This document shows positions 1 to 10,500 of a stretch of DNA of 64,000 bases, piece after piece. Both the position numbers and the translations under genes were made by a program. Below the pieces are notes generated by a model that saw only the letters and a program-made list of their open reading frames with translations, was not told where the DNA came from and ran no database searches. The stretch's first letter is position 1; every line of letters begins with the position of its first letter. Source of the DNA: Nereocystis luetkeana (Eukaryota > Sar > Phaeophyceae > Laminariales > Laminariaceae); assembly GCA_031213475.1 (NCBI GenBank), contig JARUPZ010000034.1, positions 2,870,614 to 2,934,613 on the forward strand, given 5' to 3'.

Positions 1-1005
1 AGCTGGGCTTCCCCCCCGATCCTGCCTGAGTGGAGAGCGTACTGAGTCGGGTCTCTACCCAAACTACTTAACATCCGCCTCAAGGCCTTTATTGCAACGG
101 TGCGCATGATCACCTTCCATCCGGTGGCCGTGCGTGTCTGCATCAATGGTGCTGACCTGCTCAGTTCGGGATGAAGGTCTAGTAAATCCAGAAGTATCTC
201 CAACGCCCCATGACTCTTAACGTCCCAGAACCTTCACTTCCCTTTCGTTACTCTCGTCCTTGTGACGATTGACCCCAACCTCTTGAAGTCTGACTTGGAA
301 GCGCGGAAGGTCACTTCTATTAGGTCTGCAGAACGTCTTTCTTCCCACGCTAGTTGGAACGCTCCCGAAAAAAACGCCAAGTCTCTCCTCGTCAGACAAA
401 AAATCTGCGTGTACCAGCCCGTTGCCGTAGGCCCAAATTTCAGAGGCTCTACAAAGAAGATGACACGACAACGCAAGTCCGGTCCAGACTACCCATCCTT
501 CGGTTTCCAACGCACACGCACTCCCCATCCCCGTGGTCGATAGGCCCCACGTAAGAGGCTTCCTGACCTGGGGGCGTATCTCCGATTTTCCGTGAGCTCT
601 ATCGATCCCTTTCCCTACGGCTACAACCATGCAGTGTGAAGTGGGCAGCTCCCAACCTCCGAACATTCTGTGGAAATACTTAATCGCGGAAAGATAACCT
701 CGTTTGGTCTGGCTTTGGTTTTTGAATGCAAAGCATCGCAGGGCCACGAATTTCGTCAACTCTTGCACTGCTGCGTCAACACCATCACCCTCTGCTAGCC
801 ACGGACTCTTCCCATCAATCACTCTGAGACGGCACCAGGTTTGCCACTTGTTCAGTACACCGTTTGCGTGCTTACCCCCACTGAGGCCAGCGCGAGTGTC
901 TCCACCAGTCTGTCCACCTCCTCGTCCTTCCCGCCAGTGTGTGTTCCTGCTCGATGGGGTTTGCGGGGTGTTTATGGTTCTGCATTTCGTGTCATCGCTT
1001 CCCAT
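1..1005 (-). pseudogene. Tyrosine recombinase (Crypton/DIRS-type integrase), frameshifted, cut by window edge
   Basis: The 262-residue frame (1005 to 217) has the layout of a transposon tyrosine recombinase. An N-terminal core-binding region ('WQTWCRLRVIDG', then 'YLSAIKYFHRMFGGWELP') is followed by the start of the catalytic domain, with the first catalytic Arg in 'LLCRASEIWAY'. The frame stops at 217-219, but a +1 frame continues at once to the edge with the leucine-rich segment 'GALEILLDLLDLHPELS' and ends in 'YALHSGRIGG', the HxxR box of this family (about 13-30). A one-base deletion near 215-225 therefore best explains the stop. The catalytic Tyr would lie beyond position 1. Such enzymes cut and rejoin DNA through a phosphotyrosine to move their element. 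Family assignment is from motifs; the element class is inference. The true start is uncertain, because protein-like sequence in other frames continues upstream to about 1357. Confidence 0.7.
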
Positions 1006-1496
1006 ATTATGTCCTCTATGTATCCTGTGGGGAATTTTGGCTGCAGAATCGTCTCGAAGAATGCACGGCCACCGTCACCTATATTCTGCTCTTTCCAAGC
1101 CTGGGCACTTCGATTGCGATGTTCATCCGACCCAGCAAGCTGCAGCTCCCTCGCGAAGTAAGCTCGCGCAGCAGGGTGAAGGCTGGGGGTATCAACGCTG
1201 CACACACTCCTTCGGGCGGGGCGGCGTTGGGAAACTGCCGTTTCACGGGGGCCGCAGCGTCAAGGAGCAGTCCGAAGAAGTCATTGATGTCACGGTTAGC
1301 AACGGAAACGTGTAGATAATTGTCAAAGTTCAGATGGAGGCCTTCGAGAGGGGCCACCTCAGATGCAGGTGAGGCAGGAAGAAAGACAATTTTTTCACAG
1401 GTGAGTACATGCTCCGAGCGTGTTATACTGATGGGGATCTGGGAGTTACAAGTTGTGAAAAATGTACGGGGGTCAGGTCCGCCGCCTTCTCAACAG
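1006..1496. other. Unassigned flank of the recombinase element
   Basis: Minus-strand frames here (1205-972 and 1357-1079) read like degraded protein, for example 'GGRAFFETILQPKFPTGYIEDIIWEA', but they lie in different frames and I recognise no domain. They may be a decayed 5' part of the recombinase element. Confidence 0.25.
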
Positions 1497-1850
1497 CGTC
1501 TGAGGTCAGCACCGTGGGAAGAAGAGGCGCTACAAAATCGGGCCAACGGCGATGGACGGAGAAGGAAGGCTGAAGAACGTCTGGACGAAGGCCATTGACG
1601 AAGGAGGAATGCTGAAGAACGCCTGGACAAAGGTCAGGATCGCCGCTCTTCTTACCACCCTCCAAAGGCAATACCTCGAAAAGGAGGAACGCTACAACAT
1701 CGAGCCGATGGCGGTGGATGGAAGAGGAACGATGAAAAACGTTTGGACGAAGGTCAAGATCGCCGCTCTTCTCACCACCGTCTAAGGGCAACACCGAGGA
1801 AAGGCGAGGAGCTGCAACATCGAGCCGACGGCGAGGTGCGGAGGTGGAAG
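1497..1850. repeat. Degenerate tandem repeat, period about 120 bp
   Basis: The block beginning 'aagaacgcctggacaaaggt' at 1615 recurs at 1735 as 'aaaaacgtttggacgaaggt', a period of 120 bp. Partial units lie on both sides, from about 1497 and at 1573. Because the period is a multiple of three, each strand carries a 40-residue repeating frame; the minus frame 1905-1423 shows about three units of an 'LDV...VLPL(D/E)GG(E/K)KSGD' pattern. I see no start, domain or neighbour that makes it a convincing gene. Confidence 0.65.
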
Positions 1851-4822
1851 GCGCACGCGCTGCAGCGGTCCATGGTCGCAATACCCGATGGGCACCATCG
1901 CTCATATGCGCCGGGCTGGCGGGATGTTACAAACGTCGGGCCGACCGAGGAGGAAAGCGCACGCGCTGTCGCCGGGCTAGTACCGAGATGCCCGCTTTGT
2001 GCCGACGATGTTCATGCGTCGGGCAGGGGGGGTGTTGTTACAGCGAGTGGTGCCAGGGCAAGAGGTTCATAGCGTTGCGACTGTCGTGACCAGCGCTATG
2101 AGGAGGACAATACGGCGCGAGACAACTGTTCTGATTAGTGTCACGTGTCGGGTCTATTCGAAGGGCAGAGGAAAAGCTTTGCTTAGCATCCTCTGGGTGG
2201 ATCTTATAGGGGCAGGGAGGATCCCCGGTGTGGGAACGCCTTCGGTCTCGGGTACAGAGTCAGTAACGAAGCTCCGGGACCACCCTGTGTTACTAGATAA
2301 ACACCACCAAGTGAGGAAAGAAAGTCAAAGCCAAGCGATCTGTGATGCCTGTCCTATCGATCCCCAGCCCCTTGGGTCCTGCCTTGCCCGTCGTGCCCGT
2401 CAATGTGTCTGTTGTGCTTCGTTGATAGCTCACTCTGGCTGCTTGCAACTACCGCATTACATCGATTCACTTTCTGCGTGACCCGATCATTACTACACGA
2501 AGGCACTTCTCGAACTCTTAAACAACAGGTGCGCCGGTCTCAGAGATCTAACGAGCGCGGGTCCTTTTTAGCGTCTGAGAACTGTACCCTGCTGTGCGAG
2601 TATGCTCTCGAAGTTTTCTTGTGTCCAGCAGTCACGGGAACGTGATGGCCAACGCCCCAACGGGTAGGCTGGACCATAACCGGACTAAGTCCGGCGAAAA
2701 GGCCTCATCCCCTAGGTTTTTCTTAGTGAGTGAGCTCGCGCGAGTCCACACTAACCAGAGGAGATGACTCTCCCTGGTGGCTATCTCCACCGCACCTGGC
2801 CCTCTCGGGGGTCAGGTCGGGTCAACGTGTCCAAGCGCCCGTGGTAACAGCAGCCTGCTCTGCTGTTGTTGCAACGGGAGCTATGGGTGAAATTGGTACA
2901 CGACATGAAATCTGAAAGTGGAAGTGTGGTGAATTTTTACCAGTTCGCCGGAGTGTGAAAAAACAGAAAAATCAAAAAGTGAGTAAATTTCCTTGCCATC
3001 TCTAGAATACCTGATATTCTCGATATTTATATCAGGTACGTATGTATACCTCCTACGTAGAACACTTTGTGGATTCTAGAACATATTTCCGGGACAACTG
3101 TCCTATAGTGAACGATCTACTGCATATTCTGGTTGTGTTACCACGGCAATGCTGTGACTAAGGCTGCAGCGGAACCAATGATACTTGCTCCTTCTGTTCG
3201 GGTTGGGCGATATGCAAAAGATGTATAGACAGCGATTTTCAACAGTTATTGAGTTCGGCAACTCACCAAGTCAAGTTTAAAAACACTCGTTAACATGACA
3301 TGGGTCACCGATCTCCCGCAGAAAAAACACGTCATTTGTACGAGTGCGCGCGAATTCGTTTCCGAAATCACACGTCGACTTGACAATGTACTCTTCAACT
3401 TTACCTTTCCAGCACAGAGGTAGAGTGTACTTGAATGTGTCCCCCCTTCGACACCTCGCCAGACAACAAGGAGAACATAAACCCACAAAATGGGGACATT
3501 AGAGCACCACCTCCCTCTGAAAGTACGGCATTCCATCACTCTATCAAGACAATGCTCAGCGACAATAGCTTGGCAATCGGGGCCCTCCGTTTAGCTCCGT
3601 GAAATATACCAGGCAGGCGAGATGGGACCGCATACAGCAGCTGTTGCATTATTGTGTTTGCTGTGTCAAACGTAGTACTATATATGCTCCTTATAGAAGC
3701 TCTTAGGTTCTTGATGGGTAAGACTGTCTGGACGTGATAAAGTGCCAACTCCGCGCATGATTGCATTCAGCACTGCGCGTAGTGGGAAACCGAAAGTCTA
3801 TATATATACAGCGAAGCCAGTCGTCGCACACTGCATGCCGTGAATCGAAGTGTGTAACCCTCAGGGTTATTTATATCTCAGTACCCGACGCAGTGCGACG
3901 GGGACTGGTTGCTGGGGAATGAGGACTTTCGGGGGATATACCCCATGGTCCATAAGGGAGTAATGAATGCGCCACTACTTGTAGAACACGAGGGGACACA
4001 TGGTTCGTTAAGCATCAAAACCTGGCACGTTCTTCAAGGTTTGACTCTAAAACATCATTAATCATTAATAATTCCTTCCGGTCATGGTCAGCTTCGCAAA
4101 CGAAAGCGATGGTCATGCTATGGATGCACCACTTGACCAACGAATAATTCCAGTCTATTGTAGCTTTAGTAGCTTCAATCTCTCAGCTTCAGGAATATCT
4201 TCTTCAACTGGCGCGTTTCGTAGCTCACTGTGCAATTCCACTTGGTGGGTGTCTGCTGACCACCCGGATCCACCTGAAAGAGAGGGGGGTGTTCCGCGGC
4301 AAGGCAAGGGAAGTATGAGTCGAAAAACAAGGGGCGTTTTCCATGGGATTGGCGGTGTGAAATACAGTACCTGGTATGTCGAGATTTGGCTACAATTAGA
4401 TCATTAGCGCAGTGCCTGTTGTCACGAGATAGATCGAGCTCTGACGGTAAAGTATAGTGGGATGCTAGATATTATTCGTAACATCGATAAAAATAATGAG
4501 GTGCCGTGGTTGTCTGGACGGCAGGAATTCGAGCGTTCTATTATGTTGCGTAACTCGCGTACTAAGATCAAAGGAAAACGCAGCCAGTACAAACTGGTTG
4601 TGTGCGACTTTCCTACGTCGTAACGGCTTCAAATGAAGGTTGGAGCTTGAAAATAATGCACTCGTTAAAAACAATTAAAAACGTTTTCCGAACAATGCGG
4701 GTACTCGGCAATCCCGTGGCCTATCCACCCCGAATTTATTTTGGGGGGCTCCCGCTTTTACAGCCTACAATTAGCAGAGTACCAAGTATATATACCAAGG
4801 CTTGTCACAGTGGCTGGGAATC
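1851..4822. other. Intergenic, no recognisable gene
   Basis: Frames here are short and show no family motif. A perfect 7-bp stem hairpin, CCGGACTAAGTCCGG, lies at 2680-2694. AT-rich stretches fill 2930-3250 and 4010-4080. TACCTGGTA occurs at 4368-4376. Confidence 0.5.
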
Positions 4823-5158
4823 GTGACGGGACGGGACGAGACAGATTCTACTTGTTTGGCGGGGGAAAAAAACGAAAACGGGACGGGACGGTAAAATAAG
4901 GACATAGAAAGTTGGAGGGGCGGGACGGGAAGGGACAGCGGGTGAATAATTTCTCGACGGGACGGGACGGTGAATTTGTTTTCCTTTGGCGGGACGGGAC
5001 GGTAATTTTCTTTTCCCTCGGCGGAACGGGACGTTAAACATTTGTTTCCATGGGGGCACGGGATGGTAAAGATTTTTTTCCTCGGACGGGACTGTAAATA
5101 TTTTTTCCCTCGGACAGGACGGTAAATATTGTTTCCCTCGGCGGGACGGGACGGTATA
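4823..5158. repeat. GGGAC minisatellite array 1
   Basis: Blocks of 'cgggacgggacgg' are separated by short AT-rich spacers such as 'taaatattgtttccctcgg', repeated about ten times with divergence. The long minus-strand frames across it ('RPVPSR...') are by-products of the repeat. Confidence 0.8.
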
Positions 5159-5730
5159 TATATATATACTTTCCTCTTTCCCGCAGTAAGGTCGGCGCGG
5201 TCGTACGTGCAGAGTTTCCCGCACTGCTGGTTGCGCGCAGGGGGCCGTGTTCCGAGGCAGGTAACTTTGTGACCACAGTGCACTTGACGCATTTCTTCTC
5301 GATCGGCGGCTCAAACCCCGAGAAGTGTTGCTACACGGGCGACGTCTTCTGACTCCTTCCCACCCCTGCCCCAAGCACAGTTGTTGCGGTTCCACAGCTG
5401 GTGGCTGTTCTGAAGGCTGTGCTTGCGCTATTTTGTTGCTGGTGGTTGTGTGGAGGTGAAGGTGGTGTTGGAGGTGGTGGCGGCGGCGGTGGTGATGCTA
5501 GTGCCGCTGCTGGTTGATCGATCGACCCCTCCCGTGAGATAGGCACCGATGGCGTCCGTGCCGGCCACACCAGTACTGGTGTGGTGGCCGTGAGTTGAGT
5601 GGTCTGTGTTATTTGTGTATGGTGGCGAGCTTGTTGTGGCAGTGGCAGGTGTTGCGCGTGGAAATTTCAAGTATGAAGTTTTGCTATTCTTATTTTTATC
5701 CTGCGGCGAATTGGTAAAAATAAAGCTTAA
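5159..5730. other. Intergenic, GT-rich low complexity
   Basis: A (TA)n run at about 5155-5168 is followed by GGT/GTT-rich sequence at 5450-5520. The minus-strand frames over it are low-complexity Thr/Pro and show no domain. Confidence 0.4.
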
Positions 5731-5816
5731 CCCTTTTAGAACTGCAGCCCCGTTTTGGGGACGAACCACTCCAGATCTAAGTAGTCTGTCCCCAAAACGA
5801 CTACGGCATAAAAGGG
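5731..5816. mobile_element. piggyBac-type MITE, diverged copy
   Basis: An 86-bp imperfect palindrome starts CCCTTTTAGAACTGC and ends GCATAAAAGGG. It matches the element at 10608-10696. A TTAA lies directly to the left (5727-5730), but the right flank is CTTC, so the target duplication is lost or mutated on that side. Confidence 0.65.
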
Positions 5817-6767
5817 CTTCCAGGTACGACGTACTACTAAGTAGTAATATTTCAATTATTTCGTACTCCGTAATTCTTTTTACGTTCAGCTAAATATATC
5901 CTGCCGACGACGTCAAGTGTAGTAAGACCGGGCATATCGTGATACGTAAGTTAGGGGGATGCAGGAACTGGGTCGGAAGGCAGCTTTTTTTGTTCAGGAG
6001 ACTTTTTTCTTTTGTTGTCGTGTTTTCTCCGTTTATGATGAGAAAAAAGGGGGCAGTGGAAAGTTCCTCGGGCAAGTGCGTTTACCCTTCTAGCGGGTTA
6101 ATGGAAGGGAGTAGAGAGTCTCTTGAGTGGGTGGGCGGGGGGGTTTGGGGGGCAGGGGGCGTTCGGGCTTGGTGCAAATCAGTGGGGCGGGCTTGAGTGT
6201 CAGAGCCCTGATTACCCTAATGGTATTCCTGGGGCTCTGAAGCTCCGTTTGGCAAACAAGAACCAGAGCCGCAGGTATACCCTTTCGTACCGCCGAGGGC
6301 AATACGAGAGGAATGTGAACAAAAACACCCACCGCTATCACCGATAGGTGCCGTTGGTGGAGATGCGGCTGGGGCTCCACCGCCGGCCTGTCAGTTGGTT
6401 CTAAAGGTGCCCGGCTGCCGTTGGTTGGGGTAGTTGGTCGTCCGTCCCTCCCGCAGAATAAATACATCAACACCAGCACAGCAGCTACTGCTAAAAATAA
6501 GAAGTAAATTCAATTTCATACCTCGTATATTAAGATGTACATATAGATGATGAAATACGTCAGATGTAAATTCGACTGCTCAAATAGTTGAGACTCAACG
6601 TTGCAAGCTGCTTACTACGCCTCTTCTATACTAAGTATTTCATTTATAGTACCTGGTATGGGGGTTGCGCACAATTTATTTATGATGAAATGTATTTATA
6701 TAGGAATTACTTCTGAAATTTCGTACAACTCGAAAAATCGTACGTAAATATTTTCGTAATCTATGGT
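5817..6767. other. Intergenic with a dispersed-repeat copy at 6548-6630
   Basis: No gene is recognisable. 'gatgaaatacgtcag' at about 6549 and 'ttgcaagctgcttactacg' at about 6601 belong to a dispersed repeat seen again near 34.08, 52.44, 52.67, 52.75 and 60.2 kb. TACCTGGTA lies at 6650-6658. Confidence 0.45.
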
Positions 6768-7145
6768 GGGAATGGACGGGAACAGACGACCACGAGTGTA
6801 TCTTGCACGCGAGAGGCAAGTTGTGTCGGCGGGAGGGGACTGCTGTATGTGACAAGGGTGCAGTTTTTGATGACGGGACGGGACGGTAAATTTACGGTGT
6901 CACGACGGAACGGGACAGTAATTTCCAACAGGAGAGATTTTATCGGCGGGACGAGACAGCAATTTTACGGTGTCACGACGCGGTGGGACGGTAATTTCCA
7001 ACGGGAGAGATTTCATCGGCGGGACGGGACGGTAAGTGACGACGGTCAGGGAATTTATCGGCGGGACGGGACGGCGGGACCATTTTGACGACGGTTTTAC
7101 CGTCCCGTCCAGTTCCGTCCCGCCGTTAACGCCGTTGCCGTCCCT
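6768..7145. repeat. GGGAC minisatellite array 2, with an inverted segment
   Basis: The design matches the array at 4.8 kb: 'ggcgggacgggacggtaa' blocks separated by spacers such as 'tttccaacgggagagatttc'. The last part (about 7098-7145) is in the opposite orientation ('accgtcccgtcc'). Confidence 0.8.
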
Positions 7146-7508
7146 CCAAAATACCGTGATAAGCCTTGATATATACTGTATACCTGGTATACTGTAGTGC
7201 GAGCGGAGGAGCGGGAAAATAGCCATTTGACGTGCGAGGCACTGAAACTAAAAGGCCGTCCCACGGATGCGCTTGAAATTGATTACTTCCAAAGCATACT
7301 CAACAGTCAAATCGTATTCAAGTACAAGAGAAAAAGCCATATGTTTGGGTTGTGTTAAGATGACAACCTTGAAGCTTTTTTTAAACGATTATTTGATATC
7401 GATATCTATGGGGAATGTTTTCCCTTTCAAATCGTTTCATGACGGAAAATTCTCCAAGAACACCCATGCACACGATATAATTCAATCGTTCGGGCGACCG
7501 TATGATAC

Positions 7509-10500
7509 CTGTGGTCCTATTTGAGTCGGAATGTTGTGCCCGTGTTGATCTGCAGAGTCGAGGAAGCCGATGATCTCGTACAGCGACGCATCCTTGAGCA
7601 TTAGCATATGCTTTGACATCTGAAGAAAGTTAGGCAGGAAGACGGAGGATGAGGGCTCTCAATGATGCCAGATCAATGCTGTTAGTAGTAGTGAGGGAGG
7701 TTCCGAGTCTACACTTTTGTCGACAACATGACGCCGACATACCGTAGGGCATTGAGCTGTTGGGAAAAAAAGGTGAATAAATCCTTGAATGCCATCAGTA
7801 GGAAGGCAGGCACTAGCCGGGCGATCCTGGACATTCAATCGGTATTGTCGACATCCATTGCATTGTTTGGGCATCACCCGTGGTCAGAAACGTGTTAACG
7901 GTACCCATGGGCTACGGAAAACTCTGGAGCCCTGAAAATCAGCACACACGATCGTATAGTGTTCTCAGAGCGATGGAAAGTCCTGAGAACAAAACAAACT
8001 GAGAAAATACTGCCTACCTGGTATACGTGCACGTGCATTTTGAGGACAGAAACGTCAAGAGGATAATATAAAACGTGCACCAGCTCGTCAACCAATACCC
8101 CACCTGCTCAGCTAGCGCCAAGAAACATCTCTTTGCGTAGAACCATGTATCCGTGCCAAGCTTCTTCTCGTACGGTTCCAAGGACTTGATGATGCGACTG
8201 ATTCCAAACTCGAAATTTCCCTGAGAAATCATGGCGGTACATGTATGCTATTATGATAATCTCGTTCTTCGCGTGTTCTTGATACAGGTAAGTGTGGATC
8301 TCCTGTATATTGACATTATGCTAAACAGGCCAATCCAAATACTGGAAGTACAAATCCACAAGGGTGTAGGGGCAAAGCGGGTGAGTGGATGAAGGAGCAG
8401 CCCATCGACATACATACAGCTGCCACGACGTACCTCTGGCATTAAGAATGAGCTACGAAGAGCTGACCAAATCAGGCTGTCAGCTCTATTTATTACGACA
8501 TTAGTTTGTACTCCTATTTATACGGGTACGCGTGCCCACTTGGTTAGGCAGATCAAGTGGTAGGACGCCACCCGTGCTGTCGGAAGGTTTTTGTTCGGAC
8601 CCTTGTGAACCATAGCGTGATTCTGCCATGGCTGAGAGCGTGAGAGCATGAGTGGCCAAAACTCAGTGAAAATCGACGAGAAGTGGGATTGCTGAATGGA
8701 TTATACTATGCACATAACAAGCAAACATGGGGGGAGAAATACACCGGTGAGCATAGACAGACTGTTCAGAAGGCCGCCGCGACCAAGAACGTCATGCCTC
8801 AGACATTGGGACCCCAGCGCAAGCAAACTATCAAGAGCTAAAAAAAACAATGTCGCGTTTAATCCGAACGGAAGACACCATGAAACACTTCGGAGCCATC
8901 ATAGTCGAGTCGGTATAGTTCTCACCTTGGCACAATACAGCGTCCCAATAACCAAGTTAACAATGCACAGGTGAAAACACTGCTTGTCGGGATCTTGCTG
9001 CGCCACCTTTTCTTCTTCTTTTTCTATCTGCATCAGGACATGAAATTTCAATCCAATGCAGTGGAACGAATGTAAAATGGTGTATCAGCATCCGCACGTG
9101 ACTTCGAGTAGAATCCCTTGGATAACCGAGCTTTCAACTACGAGGTACAGTGTAGTTCAAACGCGAAATCTTGCATGTTGAGCATTGATGATCGTTCGGC
9201 ATACTGCATGCTGCATACCTTTCTCATTAGTTCCTCCGCCTCCTCGTTTTGACTGATCATGATGTGGCTGACGCATAGGTTCGCCAAGACTATTGCAGGA
9301 ACCTCAAGGATGGTTTCTGCTTGCTTCTTCACGATGGGCTCGTAATAGCGAATGGCCTCCTGCGCAAGGTGCAGTGAGGAAGGTGCAGGCATGCGCCATC
9401 AGATCCCCGGCTCGACAAGAAACTAAGCCAGCGCAAGATAGTGCATGTTCTCTGTGTAGCACCAGTCCGGGGCGGGCACGGGTGTGTGGGTGTGGGTGGG
9501 GGTGGGGGGTACAGGTGTCGACGACGACCGCGACGACCAAGGAAAATTCTCAAGTAGAAATGTTCCCGCAACACAGAGGACCAGCAAGTAGGAAGCGTGA
9601 TCATTACCCGAGTATCGCCCGGGGAAATGCATCGGTAGAGGCACGCATGTATTGATACTGTGCACACTGTACATACTATATATACATACTATATATACAT
9701 ACTACACATACTGATGTACCTTAAACTTCTCCTCCATGAAGAACACGTGAGCTGCGTTTAACTTCCAAGTGTCGTGATCCGAGCAGAATTCTGCCGCCTG
9801 CCTGAAGAGCTTCTCCACGACAGGGTAGTTCTCCCTGTCCCAGTATATTCTGGCCATTGCCATCAATACAGGGATATAGCGCTCTAGAGCCGCATCGTAC
9901 ATCTACCGCCCACAAGTGCAACGGGGGATACAATAGTTAATAAGAACAAGGCGATACAGAAGGAATGAGTTCACGTTTTAGAATACGGGTGCACAAACAT
10001 ACAGTCATGAGCATGGGGCAACTATGCACTGGCCTGCTGTGTTACGCATGTGCTCCAAAATACATGCGTGCAAAATATTGCATTAAATCGACCAACTTCC
10101 TTCCTCGCTTTCAGAGTCCGCTTTTGAAACAGGCTGCTGGCTGAACAGACATCACCGAAACCGTTTAGTGCGCATATTCACAGGAGATTGACCGGCACGT
10201 TGCAATTTTGAGGCGTACCTCGCATCTTGTATCAATGGAGTCACCCTCGCGTGTTCTGCAAAACGACTCAGGCCAAAATATGTGCTCTGCATTTTCACTG
10301 TCTTGATTGAAAGTTAAGACACAGCTGCAGCCACCCAAACGTTTTCAATGGGTCGTTCTCGAAACGTATGATGAGTTAGAAGGAAACACAACACTATCGG
10401 GCGACCTTGGTCTGAACATCTTGAAATTATGGCATTTTGGTATCGTGAACATCTATTTACCCATTTCTGCGTAAGAACCCGCGCGACCTATGAACAGACC

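Noticed and set aside
4823-7145. CRISPR-like array of short repeats and spacers
   Set aside because: Repeat cores vary in length and sequence, spacers are related to each other, and the DNA is eukaryotic with spliced genes.
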